The translations under genes were made by a program, and so were the position numbers. From NCBI GenBank assembly GCA_937862805.1, contig CALMDO010000083.1:1-33931 (forward strand): a stretch of 33,931 bases of DNA, in the 5' to 3' direction. The stretch comes from an uncultured Bacteroidota bacterium. GTDB lineage: Bacteria; Bacteroidota; Bacteroidia; Bacteroidales; FEN-979. Shown piece after piece: positions 9,457-18,828 of this stretch (its first letter is position 1; the number at the start of each line of letters is the position of its first letter). The notes below the pieces were generated by a model. That model was not told the origin of the DNA and ran no database searches. It worked only from the letters and a program-made list of their open reading frames with translations.

Positions 9457-9475
9457 GGCGCAAATTTAAAATTCC

Positions 9476-9507
9476 TTTGGTGATCGCGGGGTGAGTTTCT
9501 ACATTTG
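9476..9507 (+). promoter_or_regulatory. Bacteroidetes-type promoter TTTG-N20-TACATTTG
   Basis: TTTG at 9476-9479, 20-nt spacer, TACATTTG at 9500-9507, 17 nt upstream of the ATG at 9525. Confidence 0.6.
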
Positions 9508-9524
9508 CCTGAAAAAATTCTTCC

Positions 9525-10583
9525 ATGGATATTCCTTTTGCTGCCACTACTCATCCGAAGATCCTGTTGACCGGCGCAGCCGGGTTCTTAGGTCGCGCCA
9601 TCATTCACGAACTGTTGTCAGAAAAATCTCCTTTGAGACCAGACTTGTTGGTTTGCTATGATCTGCAAGGCAACCCGGGGTTCAACAATCCTGCAATCCG
9701 ATGGATAGTGGGGGATGTAAGAGATGTGGAAAAGTTACAGGCAGCCTGTCAGGGGATCGATATCGTCATTCACACGGCAGCGGTAGTCGATTGGGGGACC
9801 AAACCGGAACAGGATATCCTGGATGTCAATTACGGAGGCACTTTAAATGTTCTGGAAGGATGTTTGTCTCAACAGGTACCCTTCATGGTTTATACCAGTT
9901 CGCTGGATGCTATTTACACCGGGCAGGCCATGAGGGACATCGACGAAACAATTTCTTACCCTGATGTTCATCCGAATTCCTATTGCAAAAGCAAGTACCT
10001 GTCGGAAATAAAGGTGATGGAAGCCAACAACAGCGCCCTGAAAACCTGCATTTTGCGCCCTTCTGATATTTACGGTGAAGGAGATCCCTTCCACATCGGG
10101 TCGTTGATCGACATGGCCCGGGGCGGGTTTTATGTCAGGCTGGGAGACGGCAGTGCAAAATCGCAGCATGTTTATGTGGGCAACATGGCCTGGGCGCATG
10201 TTTTAGCAGCCCATGCTTTGTACACGGGAAATCGAAGGGTCCCCGGAAGCATCTATTTCATCACTGACGGCGCTCCTTCGAATTTCTTTCACTTTTTCGA
10301 TCGTGTCGTAGAGAAGGCCGGTTACAAAATATGGCCAGTCAACCTCTGGATCCCCAGAAACACTGCCATGATAATGGGGATCCTCTCTGAAGGGATCGCA
10401 CGGCTGGTGCGCCCTGTGAAAAAATATACACCCAAATTCAGCCGTTTCGCAGTACGATATACCTGTAACGATTTTACCTTCAAGACCAGCAAGGCCAGGG
10501 ATGAGTTCGGGTTCTATCCGCGGTACAGCCAGGAGGAAGCCATTGACCGAACCGTTACTTTTTATCAGAAAGCCCACAGGTAA
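9525..10583 (+). CDS. NAD-dependent epimerase/dehydratase, 3-beta-hydroxysteroid dehydrogenase-like SDR
   Basis: 352 aa; TGAAGFLG nucleotide-binding motif, YTSSLDAIY, YxxxK in SYCKSKYLSE, LRPSDIYGEGD, VYVGNMAWAHVLAAHAL - similar to sterol-type 3beta-HSD/ERG26-like proteins. Confidence 0.8.
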   Translation: MDIPFAATTHPKILLTGAAGFLGRAIIHELLSEKSPLRPDLLVCYDLQGNPGFNNPAIRWIVGDVRDVEKLQAACQGIDIVIHTAAVVDWGTKPEQDILDVNYGGTLNVLEGCLSQQVPFMVYTSSLDAIYTGQAMRDIDETISYPDVHPNSYCKSKYLSEIKVMEANNSALKTCILRPSDIYGEGDPFHIGSLIDMARGGFYVRLGDGSAKSQHVYVGNMAWAHVLAAHALYTGNRRVPGSIYFITDGAPSNFFHFFDRVVEKAGYKIWPVNLWIPRNTAMIMGILSEGIARLVRPVKKYTPKFSRFAVRYTCNDFTFKTSKARDEFGFYPRYSQEEAIDRTVTFYQKAHR

Positions 10584-10626
10584 AAAAGCAATATTTCGTA
10601 TATTAGCCACCCTAACCGTCCCTGTC

Positions 10627-12279
10627 ATGAACACCAATGACAATAACCTGGTTGCCCTCTTTCAAAATGCAATCCGCAACAATTGGGAATTTCGATCGCT
10701 TTCCGATTACGGAGGCGACAGTTATACATACCGTGAAATCGGGACAAAGATCCTGTGGTTACACCGTTATTTAAAGGCAGCCGGGGTGAGGAAAGGAGAC
10801 AAAGTCGCCTTGCTTGGAAAAAATTCTGCCCATTGGGGTATTGTATACATCGCCACGGTTACTTACGGCGCCGTGATCGTACCCATTCTACCCGATTTCA
10901 AGCCTGCAGATGTCCATTCCATCGTAACCCATTCCGATGCCCTGGTCCTGTTTGTCGAAGAATCGATTTATAAGGATCTCAACCCCGAATCCATGCCCCT
11001 GATCGGGATCATCCTGAACATAACCGATAACAATGTTTTGTTCAGCCGTACCCTGCTGACCGAAGAACGGATCAGGATTCCTGCCGCTGAGACGGTAAAC
11101 ACCCCCATGGAAATAACTCCGGAATTGATCAGTTTCGACCCTTCCGGCCCCGAAGACATTGCCGTAATAAGTTACACTTCAGGAACCACAGGCTTTTCGA
11201 AAGGGGTTGTACTACAACACAAAAGTCTCCTGGGAAACATACTGTTCGCACAGCGTAACATGCCCCTTAACCCGCAGGATAAGCTGCTCTCTTTCCTCCC
11301 GCTGGCCCACACCTATGGCTGTGCTTTTGAATTCCTTTTCCCTTTTACGCTGGGCTGCGACATCACCTTTCTTACAAAAACACCTTCCCCAAAGATTATC
11401 ATGCAGGCCTTTCAGGAGATCCGCCCTGCCCTGATCCTCTCCGTCCCGCTGGTCATTGAAAAAATCTTCAAAACGCAGATCCTTCCCTTGTACCGTAAAC
11501 CAGGGCTCCGCACCATGATCCGTATCCCGCTGCTGAACAAGATCATCTATGCCAAGATGCGACAAAAGTTAATGGAGGCTTTTGGAAGTAACTTCAGGGA
11601 ATTGATCATCGGTGGAGCTCCCTTCAACACCGAAGCTGAAAAATTCTTCAAAAAGATCAATTTCCCTTTTACCATCGGTTACGGGATGACAGAATGTGGT
11701 CCGCTGATCTCTTATGCTTCGTGGAATACAACCAGGCTGGGAGCTTCGGGCCGTATCGTGAACGAATTGGAGGTAAAGATCGATTCTCCCGATCCGATCC
11801 GTCAGGCCGGGGAAATCCTGCTGAAGGGGAACCATGTCATGGCGGGCTATTATAAAAATCCGGAAGCTACGCGTGCAGTGATCGATAATGAGGGATGGTT
11901 GCATTCGGGCGATCTCGGGGTAATAGACACTGCGGGGAACATATACATCCGCGGTCGCAGTAAAAGCATGATCCTCGGAGCCAACGGCAAAAACATCTAT
12001 CCCGAAGAGATTGAAGCCTATCTGAACAACCGCTTCATGGTCATGGAATCGCTCGTCATTGACCGGGAAGGAAAGCTGATCGCCCTGATTTATCCCGACC
12101 TTGATGCCGTTTCCAGAGCTGGTTATACAAAGGAACAGTTGCCCGAAATCTTCGCCGGCTACATCCGCGATCTTCAACATCACCTCCCAAAATATATCAA
12201 AGTAAATGATTTTGAGATTGTTGCCTCAGAATTTGAAAAGACCCCCAAGAAAAGTATCAAACGGTTTTTGTACCAATAA
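10627..12279 (+). CDS. AMP-dependent synthetase/ligase (long-chain acyl-CoA ligase-like)
   Basis: ORF 10501-12279; likely start ATG 10627 (MNTNDNNLVALFQ). Motifs ISYTSGTTGFSKGVVLQH, GYGMTECGP, HSGDLGVIDTAGNIYIRGRSKSMILGANGKNIYPEEIE. Confidence 0.9.
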   Translation: MNTNDNNLVALFQNAIRNNWEFRSLSDYGGDSYTYREIGTKILWLHRYLKAAGVRKGDKVALLGKNSAHWGIVYIATVTYGAVIVPILPDFKPADVHSIVTHSDALVLFVEESIYKDLNPESMPLIGIILNITDNNVLFSRTLLTEERIRIPAAETVNTPMEITPELISFDPSGPEDIAVISYTSGTTGFSKGVVLQHKSLLGNILFAQRNMPLNPQDKLLSFLPLAHTYGCAFEFLFPFTLGCDITFLTKTPSPKIIMQAFQEIRPALILSVPLVIEKIFKTQILPLYRKPGLRTMIRIPLLNKIIYAKMRQKLMEAFGSNFRELIIGGAPFNTEAEKFFKKINFPFTIGYGMTECGPLISYASWNTTRLGASGRIVNELEVKIDSPDPIRQAGEILLKGNHVMAGYYKNPEATRAVIDNEGWLHSGDLGVIDTAGNIYIRGRSKSMILGANGKNIYPEEIEAYLNNRFMVMESLVIDREGKLIALIYPDLDAVSRAGYTKEQLPEIFAGYIRDLQHHLPKYIKVNDFEIVASEFEKTPKKSIKRFLYQ

Positions 12280-12314
12280 TTTCTAAATTCCTATACTCTG
12301 AAGCCAGCGTCACA

Positions 12315-13832
12315 ATGCGCCTGATTTTCTATTGGTTGATGGTCTTTGCGACCCTGCCCTTCTTCTTTGGTTGCCGGGAAACACCGAAGAAGCAGGAAAC
12401 CGGCCGTGATGTTGCCGTGAAAACCCAGCAAAAGAACCCTTCCGACTCGCTGATTGCCAGGCAGTTATTAGATAGTTTGGTAAATGATTCCGTCTTCCGG
12501 AATTCCGGAATCGGCATTTTGGTTACCGAGGTCACTCCCCATTCAGGACGTGTTCTGGTGGCATACAACCCCGATTTGACCCTGGTCCCGGCCAGTGTCC
12601 TGAAAATTTTCACCACAGCCACCGCTCTGGAGATATTGGGGGGGAGCAAAAGTTTCGGAACCCATTTGCAATATTCCGGGCAGGTCGAAGGAAGAGTCCT
12701 CCATGGTAACCTGTACATCCGGGGTGGCGGGGATCCCACTTTTACGATCGAAAGAAGTTTCAGCCGGTGGATTGAAGCGGTGGCTACGCTGGGAATCGAT
12801 ACCGTGGATGGAAACATCATAGGAGATGCCCGGATTTTCGGAAGGTTTCCGATCCCTTCCACCTGGACCTGGGGAGAGTTAAACAGCTCTTATGCTGCGG
12901 CACCCTCGGGATTGACCATTAACGACAATGTGTACGAGGTTAAAAGCAGGCTGAAAAACGAACAGGGCCAGGCCATCGCGGGCGACCCCTTACAACCTTA
13001 CCTTGCCCATTTCCTCTTCCACAACAGGGTTACGGAAGCGGGAGATGGAAGCGGGGACGTCTATGTCACGGGAAACCCGTTTGACACCGAAAAGTATCTG
13101 GAAGGCACCGTCGCCAAAGGGGTAAAAGACTTTTCTGTTTTCGGGGCCATGCCCGATCCGGCGCTGGCTGCAGCCACCGTGTTCCTCCAACGATTAGAAG
13201 CAAAAGGGATTCACGTTACCGGGAAACCTTATAACTACAGTAACATCAGGGATACCGCAGTACTTCGTACCCTTCTTGATCAAAGAACCCAGATCGGTTC
13301 AGTTTTTTCACCCGGCGCAGCCACGCTGGTCCATACTGCGAACCAGGAAAGCAACAACCTGTACGCCGAACACCTGATCAAACACATCGGCCTGAACCGT
13401 TTCCACAATGGCAGCGATGAAGCGGGAGCCCGCGCCATTACTGAATTCTGGAAAACGAAAGGGATGGATACCGGCGGACTTTATCTTTTCGACGGCTGCG
13501 GAATCTCAAGATACAACGGGGTCACGGCTCGCCAGTTGGTCTTCCTGCTTCATGCCATGCAAAGTTCAGCTTACGCTGAAGTCTTTTACAACTCCCTCCC
13601 GTTGGCCGGTGTTACCGGAACCTTGCGAAATGCCTTCAGGGACAGCCCTGCAGAAGGACACCTCCGGGCCAAGACCGGCACCATGTCAAGAGTAAAAAGC
13701 ATGGCAGGATACATGCATACCCGATCTGACCGGACTTTCATCTTTGCCATCCTGCTAAACAATTTCAGCGCACCTCAAGGCGACATCAAACAAAAGATGG
13801 AGCGTTTCCTGAACGGATTAATCCTGCTCTGA
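12315..13832 (+). CDS. dacB: D-alanyl-D-alanine carboxypeptidase/endopeptidase (PBP4/S13 family), lipoprotein-like
   Basis: 505 aa; SxxK in VPASVLKIFTTATALEILGG, SxN in QESNNLYAEHL, KTG in LRAKTGTMSRVKSMAGYM; lipobox-like LPFFFGC. Confidence 0.9.
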   Translation: MRLIFYWLMVFATLPFFFGCRETPKKQETGRDVAVKTQQKNPSDSLIARQLLDSLVNDSVFRNSGIGILVTEVTPHSGRVLVAYNPDLTLVPASVLKIFTTATALEILGGSKSFGTHLQYSGQVEGRVLHGNLYIRGGGDPTFTIERSFSRWIEAVATLGIDTVDGNIIGDARIFGRFPIPSTWTWGELNSSYAAAPSGLTINDNVYEVKSRLKNEQGQAIAGDPLQPYLAHFLFHNRVTEAGDGSGDVYVTGNPFDTEKYLEGTVAKGVKDFSVFGAMPDPALAAATVFLQRLEAKGIHVTGKPYNYSNIRDTAVLRTLLDQRTQIGSVFSPGAATLVHTANQESNNLYAEHLIKHIGLNRFHNGSDEAGARAITEFWKTKGMDTGGLYLFDGCGISRYNGVTARQLVFLLHAMQSSAYAEVFYNSLPLAGVTGTLRNAFRDSPAEGHLRAKTGTMSRVKSMAGYMHTRSDRTFIFAILLNNFSAPQGDIKQKMERFLNGLILL

Positions 13833-13841
13833 AAGGACTTA

Positions 13842-14258
13842 CTATTTTTTTACGCGGAAAGTATTGATCTGGCTCTTTCTGAAAACACAGCCATCAGAAT
13901 TTTCGTAACTGTTATCTCCTTTGGAGTACAAGCAGGCAGTGCTTTTTCCGGAATAGTGAATGACAAACCAGTCGTTTTCGAAAAACACAACCTGTCCTAC
14001 ATCTGAACCCTTCCGTGTCCACGCTTTGGTGACTGTATCCTGTGACCACTCCATGATGATCGCCTGGTTTTCACCTACGAACTTCATCTCAACACCAACC
14101 GGTCCTGACCAAAAAGCCCAGTCGGATTCGGTCAGCACTTTCCATAATTCGGGATTGGAAATACCCGCGCTTTCTGAGGATTTTTTACCGGAGCAGGAAG
14201 CTGACATCAGGGCGACTGCAATAATCATCACCAGTCCTGCAATTTTCAGATTTTTCAT
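13842..14258 (-). CDS. Small putative lipoprotein
   Basis: 138 aa; MKNLKIAGLVMIIAVALMSASCSGKKSSES with lipobox LMSASC. Confidence 0.7.
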   Translation of the reverse strand: MKNLKIAGLVMIIAVALMSASCSGKKSSESAGISNPELWKVLTESDWAFWSGPVGVEMKFVGENQAIIMEWSQDTVTKAWTRKGSDVGQVVFFENDWFVIHYSGKSTACLYSKGDNSYENSDGCVFRKSQINTFRVKK

Positions 14259-14297
14259 GATAGAAACAATTGATGAGTTTAGTTTTTAAAAGTTGTG

Positions 14298-14339
14298 CAA
14301 ATATATTAATAAATCATCAATTCAAAGATGCTATATTTG
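14298..14339. promoter_or_regulatory. Divergent pair of TATATTTG -7 boxes
   Basis: CAAATATA at 14298-14305 (TATATTTG on minus strand, toward 14258) and TATATTTG at 14332-14339 (+ strand, toward 14417). Confidence 0.45.
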
Positions 14340-14416
14340 TAAGATGTAACAAGGCTTTGACTATCATTAACGGGGAATGATAACTTCAGCTTTTTGACAT
14401 CATAAAAACAATTGAC

Positions 14417-15487
14417 ATGAAAAAACTCGAAATCCCTCTTTTTTTGCTCTTTTTCCTCTTCCTGACCTCCCTGCTGTTTTTCCCCATTGGCAACCATCTG
14501 ATCGCGCAGAATGCCGGCGATCCCGACGCCCTGCCGGGAGAAGCCACACTTGTCATCCCGGTCCTGTCGGGCACTGCTCCCGGGCCGGTATCCATCCCGG
14601 TAACGGCAAGCGGTATCGTCAACGTGGGCTCTTTCCAGTTCAGCGTAGAGTACGACACTGCACTAATGACCTATATCGGAACCTCGGGATGGTATCCCGG
14701 CATCACCGATGTGCTGATCAGTGAAATGACCCCGGGTCGTCTGGCTTTTATCTGGGCCGGACTGGACGAAGGGATTTCCCTTCCCCAAGGGACTTTTTTT
14801 ATCTTACATTTTGAATGGCATGGCACGCTCTCAACCTCTCCCCTGATCTGGAGCGACCGCCCCACTCCCCGCGAATTCGGAGATTACGACGGCTCTATTT
14901 TCATTCCGTCCTATACCAGCGGATCAGTGACAGGATACACTGAACCTCAGGATGTTATATTTCTCGAAAACCAACGGGTCAGTGCGGGACAATCCTTCTG
15001 TTTCAACGCTACCGATTACATTACCGTGGGCACCACAGGCAACGGATTCCGGGTAGCCGACAGCGGAAGTGTGAGCCTGATTTCAGGCGGGGTCATCCTG
15101 CTGCTGCCCAACACCCGCATTGACAGCGGAGGTTATTTGTCGGCACGGATCACCACCACTGCAGGATACTGCGGATCGGAAGATAATTCAGTGCCCGTAT
15201 TGCGGAATGATCTGAAAATGGTGGAATCTGCTTTGCCGTCAGATCCCTTGTTCAGAATAATTCCCGATTCCGACAAAGACTGTTTCAGACTTGAAATCCC
15301 CTCAGGGAAAGAAAACCAAACGGCCCGTGTCACCTTGTACAACATGATGGGAGCTGGCTTGTTAAACCAGGAAATATCTGCCGGTGTGCCCTGCCGGATC
15401 ACGCTCCGCGAAAAACCCGCAGGACTTTATTTCATCCGTGTTTCACTTGGTGAAGATGCTTCTGTGATCAAATTGTTTCACTATTAA
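14417..15487 (+). CDS. Secreted cohesin-like domain protein with T9SS type A sorting domain
   Basis: 356 aa; signal peptide; SGIVNVGSFQFSVEYDTALMTYIGTSGW...MTPGRLAFIWAG cohesin-like; C-terminal VTLYNMMGAGLLNQEISAGVPCRITLREKPAGLYFIRVSLGEDASVIKLFHY is T9SS CTD-like. Confidence 0.7.
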   Translation: MKKLEIPLFLLFFLFLTSLLFFPIGNHLIAQNAGDPDALPGEATLVIPVLSGTAPGPVSIPVTASGIVNVGSFQFSVEYDTALMTYIGTSGWYPGITDVLISEMTPGRLAFIWAGLDEGISLPQGTFFILHFEWHGTLSTSPLIWSDRPTPREFGDYDGSIFIPSYTSGSVTGYTEPQDVIFLENQRVSAGQSFCFNATDYITVGTTGNGFRVADSGSVSLISGGVILLLPNTRIDSGGYLSARITTTAGYCGSEDNSVPVLRNDLKMVESALPSDPLFRIIPDSDKDCFRLEIPSGKENQTARVTLYNMMGAGLLNQEISAGVPCRITLREKPAGLYFIRVSLGEDASVIKLFHY

Positions 15488-15497
15488 TCAATACTTT

Positions 15498-18400
15498 ATG
15501 CGCTCATCTTTACTGATCCTTCTGTTCTTCCTGTCGTCCCTCGTATCAGCACAGGATAATCCTTTATGGCTGCGTTACACGGCTATCTCACCCGACGGGA
15601 AAACCATCCTTTTCTGCTACAAAGGCGACCTCTGGTCGGTCTCCTCCGAAGGAGGGATCGCCTATCCTCTCACCATCACCGACGCTTACGAATATTCTCC
15701 GGTTTGGAGCCATGACGGGAAAAAAATTGCTTTCGCATCCGACCGTACCGGTAACTTTGATCTCTTTATCATGGATGCCACGGGAGGTGAAGCCCGCCGG
15801 TTGACCTATCACTCCGGCCGGGAAGTCCCGACTGCTTTTACCGCCAATGATCAGGATGTTATCTTTTCAGCATCCCGACAGGATCTCGTTTCCAATGCCC
15901 AATTCCCGATGTCGTTGCTGGGAGAGCTTTACACCGTTCCGGTTACCGGAGGAAAAGTATCCCTGTTGCTCCCTACCCCTGCCCTTTCGGCTTGTCCAAC
16001 ATCCACCGGGAACAAGATCCTTTTCGAAGACATCAAGGGCTACGAGAACGAGTGGCGCAAGCACCATCTCTCTGCCATTGCCCGCGACCTGTGGGTTTAC
16101 GATTTCAACGCCCGTAGCTATACCCTCCTGACCCGGTTCGAAGGGGAAGACCGCAACCCGGTCTGGGCGGCCAACGATCGCGATTTTTACTACCTCAGTG
16201 AACAAAACGGCTCATTCAACGTCTTCCGTTCATCCCTGGACGATCCCTCTAAAAGCACGGCCCTCACCAGGTTCACTACAAACCCGGTCCGCTTCCTTTC
16301 CCGGTCGCAGCAGGATGTTCTTTGTTTTACTTACGACGGGGAGATTTATACCCTGAAGCCGGGAGGAGCTCCCGTGAAAGTCAAGATCACTATCAACGCC
16401 GACGGGCGAAGTTCGCAGGAGCGCATCGTTCCGGTGAATGAAGGCTTCACTGAAGCACGGCTCGCCCCCGGAGGAAAAGAATATGTTTACGTTTTCCGGG
16501 GCGAAATCTTCGTCAGCAGCATCGACGGGGGATTTACCAAAAGGATCACCAACACTCCTTACCAGGAACGCTCCGTGAGTTTCAGCCCCGACGGCCGGTC
16601 ACTTTTATATGCCGCCGAAGTGGATAACAGCTGGAACGTCTATACGACCTCAATTGTCAGGAAAGAAGAACCCTGCTTTTCCGCCTCGACCCTCCTGAAG
16701 ACGGAACCGGTCATCGCTACCGCCGCGGAAGAATTCCAACCTGAATTCTCCCCCGACGGGAAAGAGGTGGCTTACCTTGAAAACCGTGTGGTACTGAAGG
16801 TGATCAACCTGGCTTCAAAAGCTACCCGGATCATCCTTCCGGCCAATGTCAATTATTCCTATGCCGACGGGGACCAATATTACCAATGGTCACCCGACAG
16901 CCAATGGTTCCTGGTAAACTACGCCTTCCCCGACCGGATCTTTTCACCGGAGGTGGGACTGGTTTCAGCCGATGGAAAAGGGACCATCACCAACCTTACC
17001 CTGAGTGGCTATGATGATTACGCCCCGAAATGGTCATCCGACGGGAAACAGATGACCTGGGGCTGCAACCGCAACAGCGACCGGACCCAGGGCGGCAACC
17101 TCTCGAGTAGCGATGTGTACACCCTGTTCTTTTCCAAAACAGCTTACGACCGCTTCCGGCTGTCGAAAGAGGAATTGACCCTTGTAAAAGACCAGGAAGA
17201 AAAAGAAAAAAAGGAAAAAGAGAAAGAACAAAAATCAACCACCGGGAAAGACAAAAAGGGTAAAAAGGAGGAAGATGTACCGGCAAAAGACTCCGTTAAG
17301 GTGACGATTGATTGGAAAGACCTGACTGACCGCAAAGCCAGGATCACCCTCCATACCTCGTCAATTCAAGACTGGCTCTTGTCAAAAGACGGTGAAAAAC
17401 TCTTTTACCTCACCAGCTTCGAAAAAGACAATGACCTTTGGGTTAGCGAGATCCGTACCAAAGAGACCAAGATATTAGCCCGCCTGGGAGCCAAAAGGGC
17501 CGGCATGGAATTGTCTGCCGACGGGAAATTCATTCTGGTCTTTGCGGATGGAAAACCGGTAAAAGTGGAAACGGACGGGGGAAAGTCTGAACCCCTGAAA
17601 ACCACAGGGGAGATGGTGCTGAAACCGGCTCAGGAAAGGAATTATATTTTTGACCATGCCTGGCGCCAGTTCAAAGAAAAATTTTACGTGGAAGACCTTC
17701 ACGGGGTTAATTGGGATGAGTACAAAACGGTTTACCAAAAGTTCCTTCCATTTATCGACAACAATTATGATTTTGCCGAGATGTTGAGCGAGATGTTGGG
17801 AGAGATGAATGCCTCCCATACCGGATGCAGTTACCGTTCTGGTAAATCCAATACAGACCAGACCGCGGACCTGGGTCTCTTTTTTGATTATGATTATACC
17901 GGTCAGGGATTGAAGGTAGCTGAAGTGGTCGAAGGCGGGCCGCTCGACAAAGGCGCTTCAAAGGTAAAAGCCGGGGTGATCGTCGAAAAGATAGATGGAG
18001 AGATTCTGTCTTCTTCCATCGATTTCTATGCGCTGCTGAACCGGAAAACTGACAAACTGACTCTTTTATCGCTCTATGATCCGCAAACCGGCGAGCGATG
18101 GGAAGAGGGCGTTAAACCGATCGGCGGAGGAGAAGCCCGGGAACTGCTGTACAACCGTTGGGTTAAGAACCGCAGGCTGGAGACGGAAAAACTTTCAGGC
18201 GGAACGATTGGTTATGTTCATGTCCGTTCCATGGACGACGCCAGCATGCGCGTAGTTTTTGAAGAGGCTTTAGGCAGGAATTTCGAAAAAAAAGCGCTGA
18301 TCGTTGATACCCGTTTCAACGGAGGTGGCAATATTCACGAGCAATTATCCGATTTTTTAAGTGGCAAAAAATACATGGATATTGTGCCCCATGGTCAGTA

Positions 18401-18746
18401 CATCGGATCGGAACCATACGACAAATGGGTCAAACCGTCGATCGTGCTGGTGGGGGAGAGCAACTATTCCGATGCCCACCTTTTCCCCGTGGCTTACAAA
18501 CTGAAGAGCACCGGAAAAACCTTGGGTATGCCCGTTCCCGGGACCGGCACCTTTGTCTGGTGGGAACAACAGATTGATCCCTCTCTCGTTTTTGGCATCC
18601 CGATGGGCGGGTGGAGGACACCCGATGGTAAGTTTTGTGAAAACAACCAATTGGAGCCCGATATCCGGGTAGCCAACGACCCGGGTATTATCGCAACCGG
18701 GAGAGATCAGCAGATCGAAGAAGCCGTGAAAGCGTTGCAAAAATAA
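15498..18746 (+). CDS. Tricorn protease homolog (TolB/PD40 propeller, PDZ, S41 peptidase)
   Basis: 1082 aa; signal peptide; multiple xSPDGK/xSHDGKKIAFASDRTG propeller motifs; PDZ-like GLKVAEVVEGGPLDKGASKVKAGVIVEKIDGE; S41 core IVDTRFNGGGNIHEQL...VGESNYSDAHLFPVAYK. Confidence 0.9.
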   Translation: MRSSLLILLFFLSSLVSAQDNPLWLRYTAISPDGKTILFCYKGDLWSVSSEGGIAYPLTITDAYEYSPVWSHDGKKIAFASDRTGNFDLFIMDATGGEARRLTYHSGREVPTAFTANDQDVIFSASRQDLVSNAQFPMSLLGELYTVPVTGGKVSLLLPTPALSACPTSTGNKILFEDIKGYENEWRKHHLSAIARDLWVYDFNARSYTLLTRFEGEDRNPVWAANDRDFYYLSEQNGSFNVFRSSLDDPSKSTALTRFTTNPVRFLSRSQQDVLCFTYDGEIYTLKPGGAPVKVKITINADGRSSQERIVPVNEGFTEARLAPGGKEYVYVFRGEIFVSSIDGGFTKRITNTPYQERSVSFSPDGRSLLYAAEVDNSWNVYTTSIVRKEEPCFSASTLLKTEPVIATAAEEFQPEFSPDGKEVAYLENRVVLKVINLASKATRIILPANVNYSYADGDQYYQWSPDSQWFLVNYAFPDRIFSPEVGLVSADGKGTITNLTLSGYDDYAPKWSSDGKQMTWGCNRNSDRTQGGNLSSSDVYTLFFSKTAYDRFRLSKEELTLVKDQEEKEKKEKEKEQKSTTGKDKKGKKEEDVPAKDSVKVTIDWKDLTDRKARITLHTSSIQDWLLSKDGEKLFYLTSFEKDNDLWVSEIRTKETKILARLGAKRAGMELSADGKFILVFADGKPVKVETDGGKSEPLKTTGEMVLKPAQERNYIFDHAWRQFKEKFYVEDLHGVNWDEYKTVYQKFLPFIDNNYDFAEMLSEMLGEMNASHTGCSYRSGKSNTDQTADLGLFFDYDYTGQGLKVAEVVEGGPLDKGASKVKAGVIVEKIDGEILSSSIDFYALLNRKTDKLTLLSLYDPQTGERWEEGVKPIGGGEARELLYNRWVKNRRLETEKLSGGTIGYVHVRSMDDASMRVVFEEALGRNFEKKALIVDTRFNGGGNIHEQLSDFLSGKKYMDIVPHGQYIGSEPYDKWVKPSIVLVGESNYSDAHLFPVAYKLKSTGKTLGMPVPGTGTFVWWEQQIDPSLVFGIPMGGWRTPDGKFCENNQLEPDIRVANDPGIIATGRDQQIEEAVKALQK

Positions 18747-18828
18747 ATGCCAGGGACTCCTGTTTTCCTGTCTTTTAGAGAAAAATATTAACTATCTTTA
18801 CTTGTTACTATTCAGGTTTCTTGCATTC

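Noticed and set aside
11569-12183. 204-aa minus-strand ORF antisense to the acyl-CoA ligase
   Set aside because: Overlaps conserved adenylation motifs on the other strand.
8773-12279. OleABCD-type long-chain olefin biosynthesis cluster
   Set aside because: Only a reductase and a ligase are present; no thiolase-like OleA or alpha/beta-hydrolase OleB in the window.
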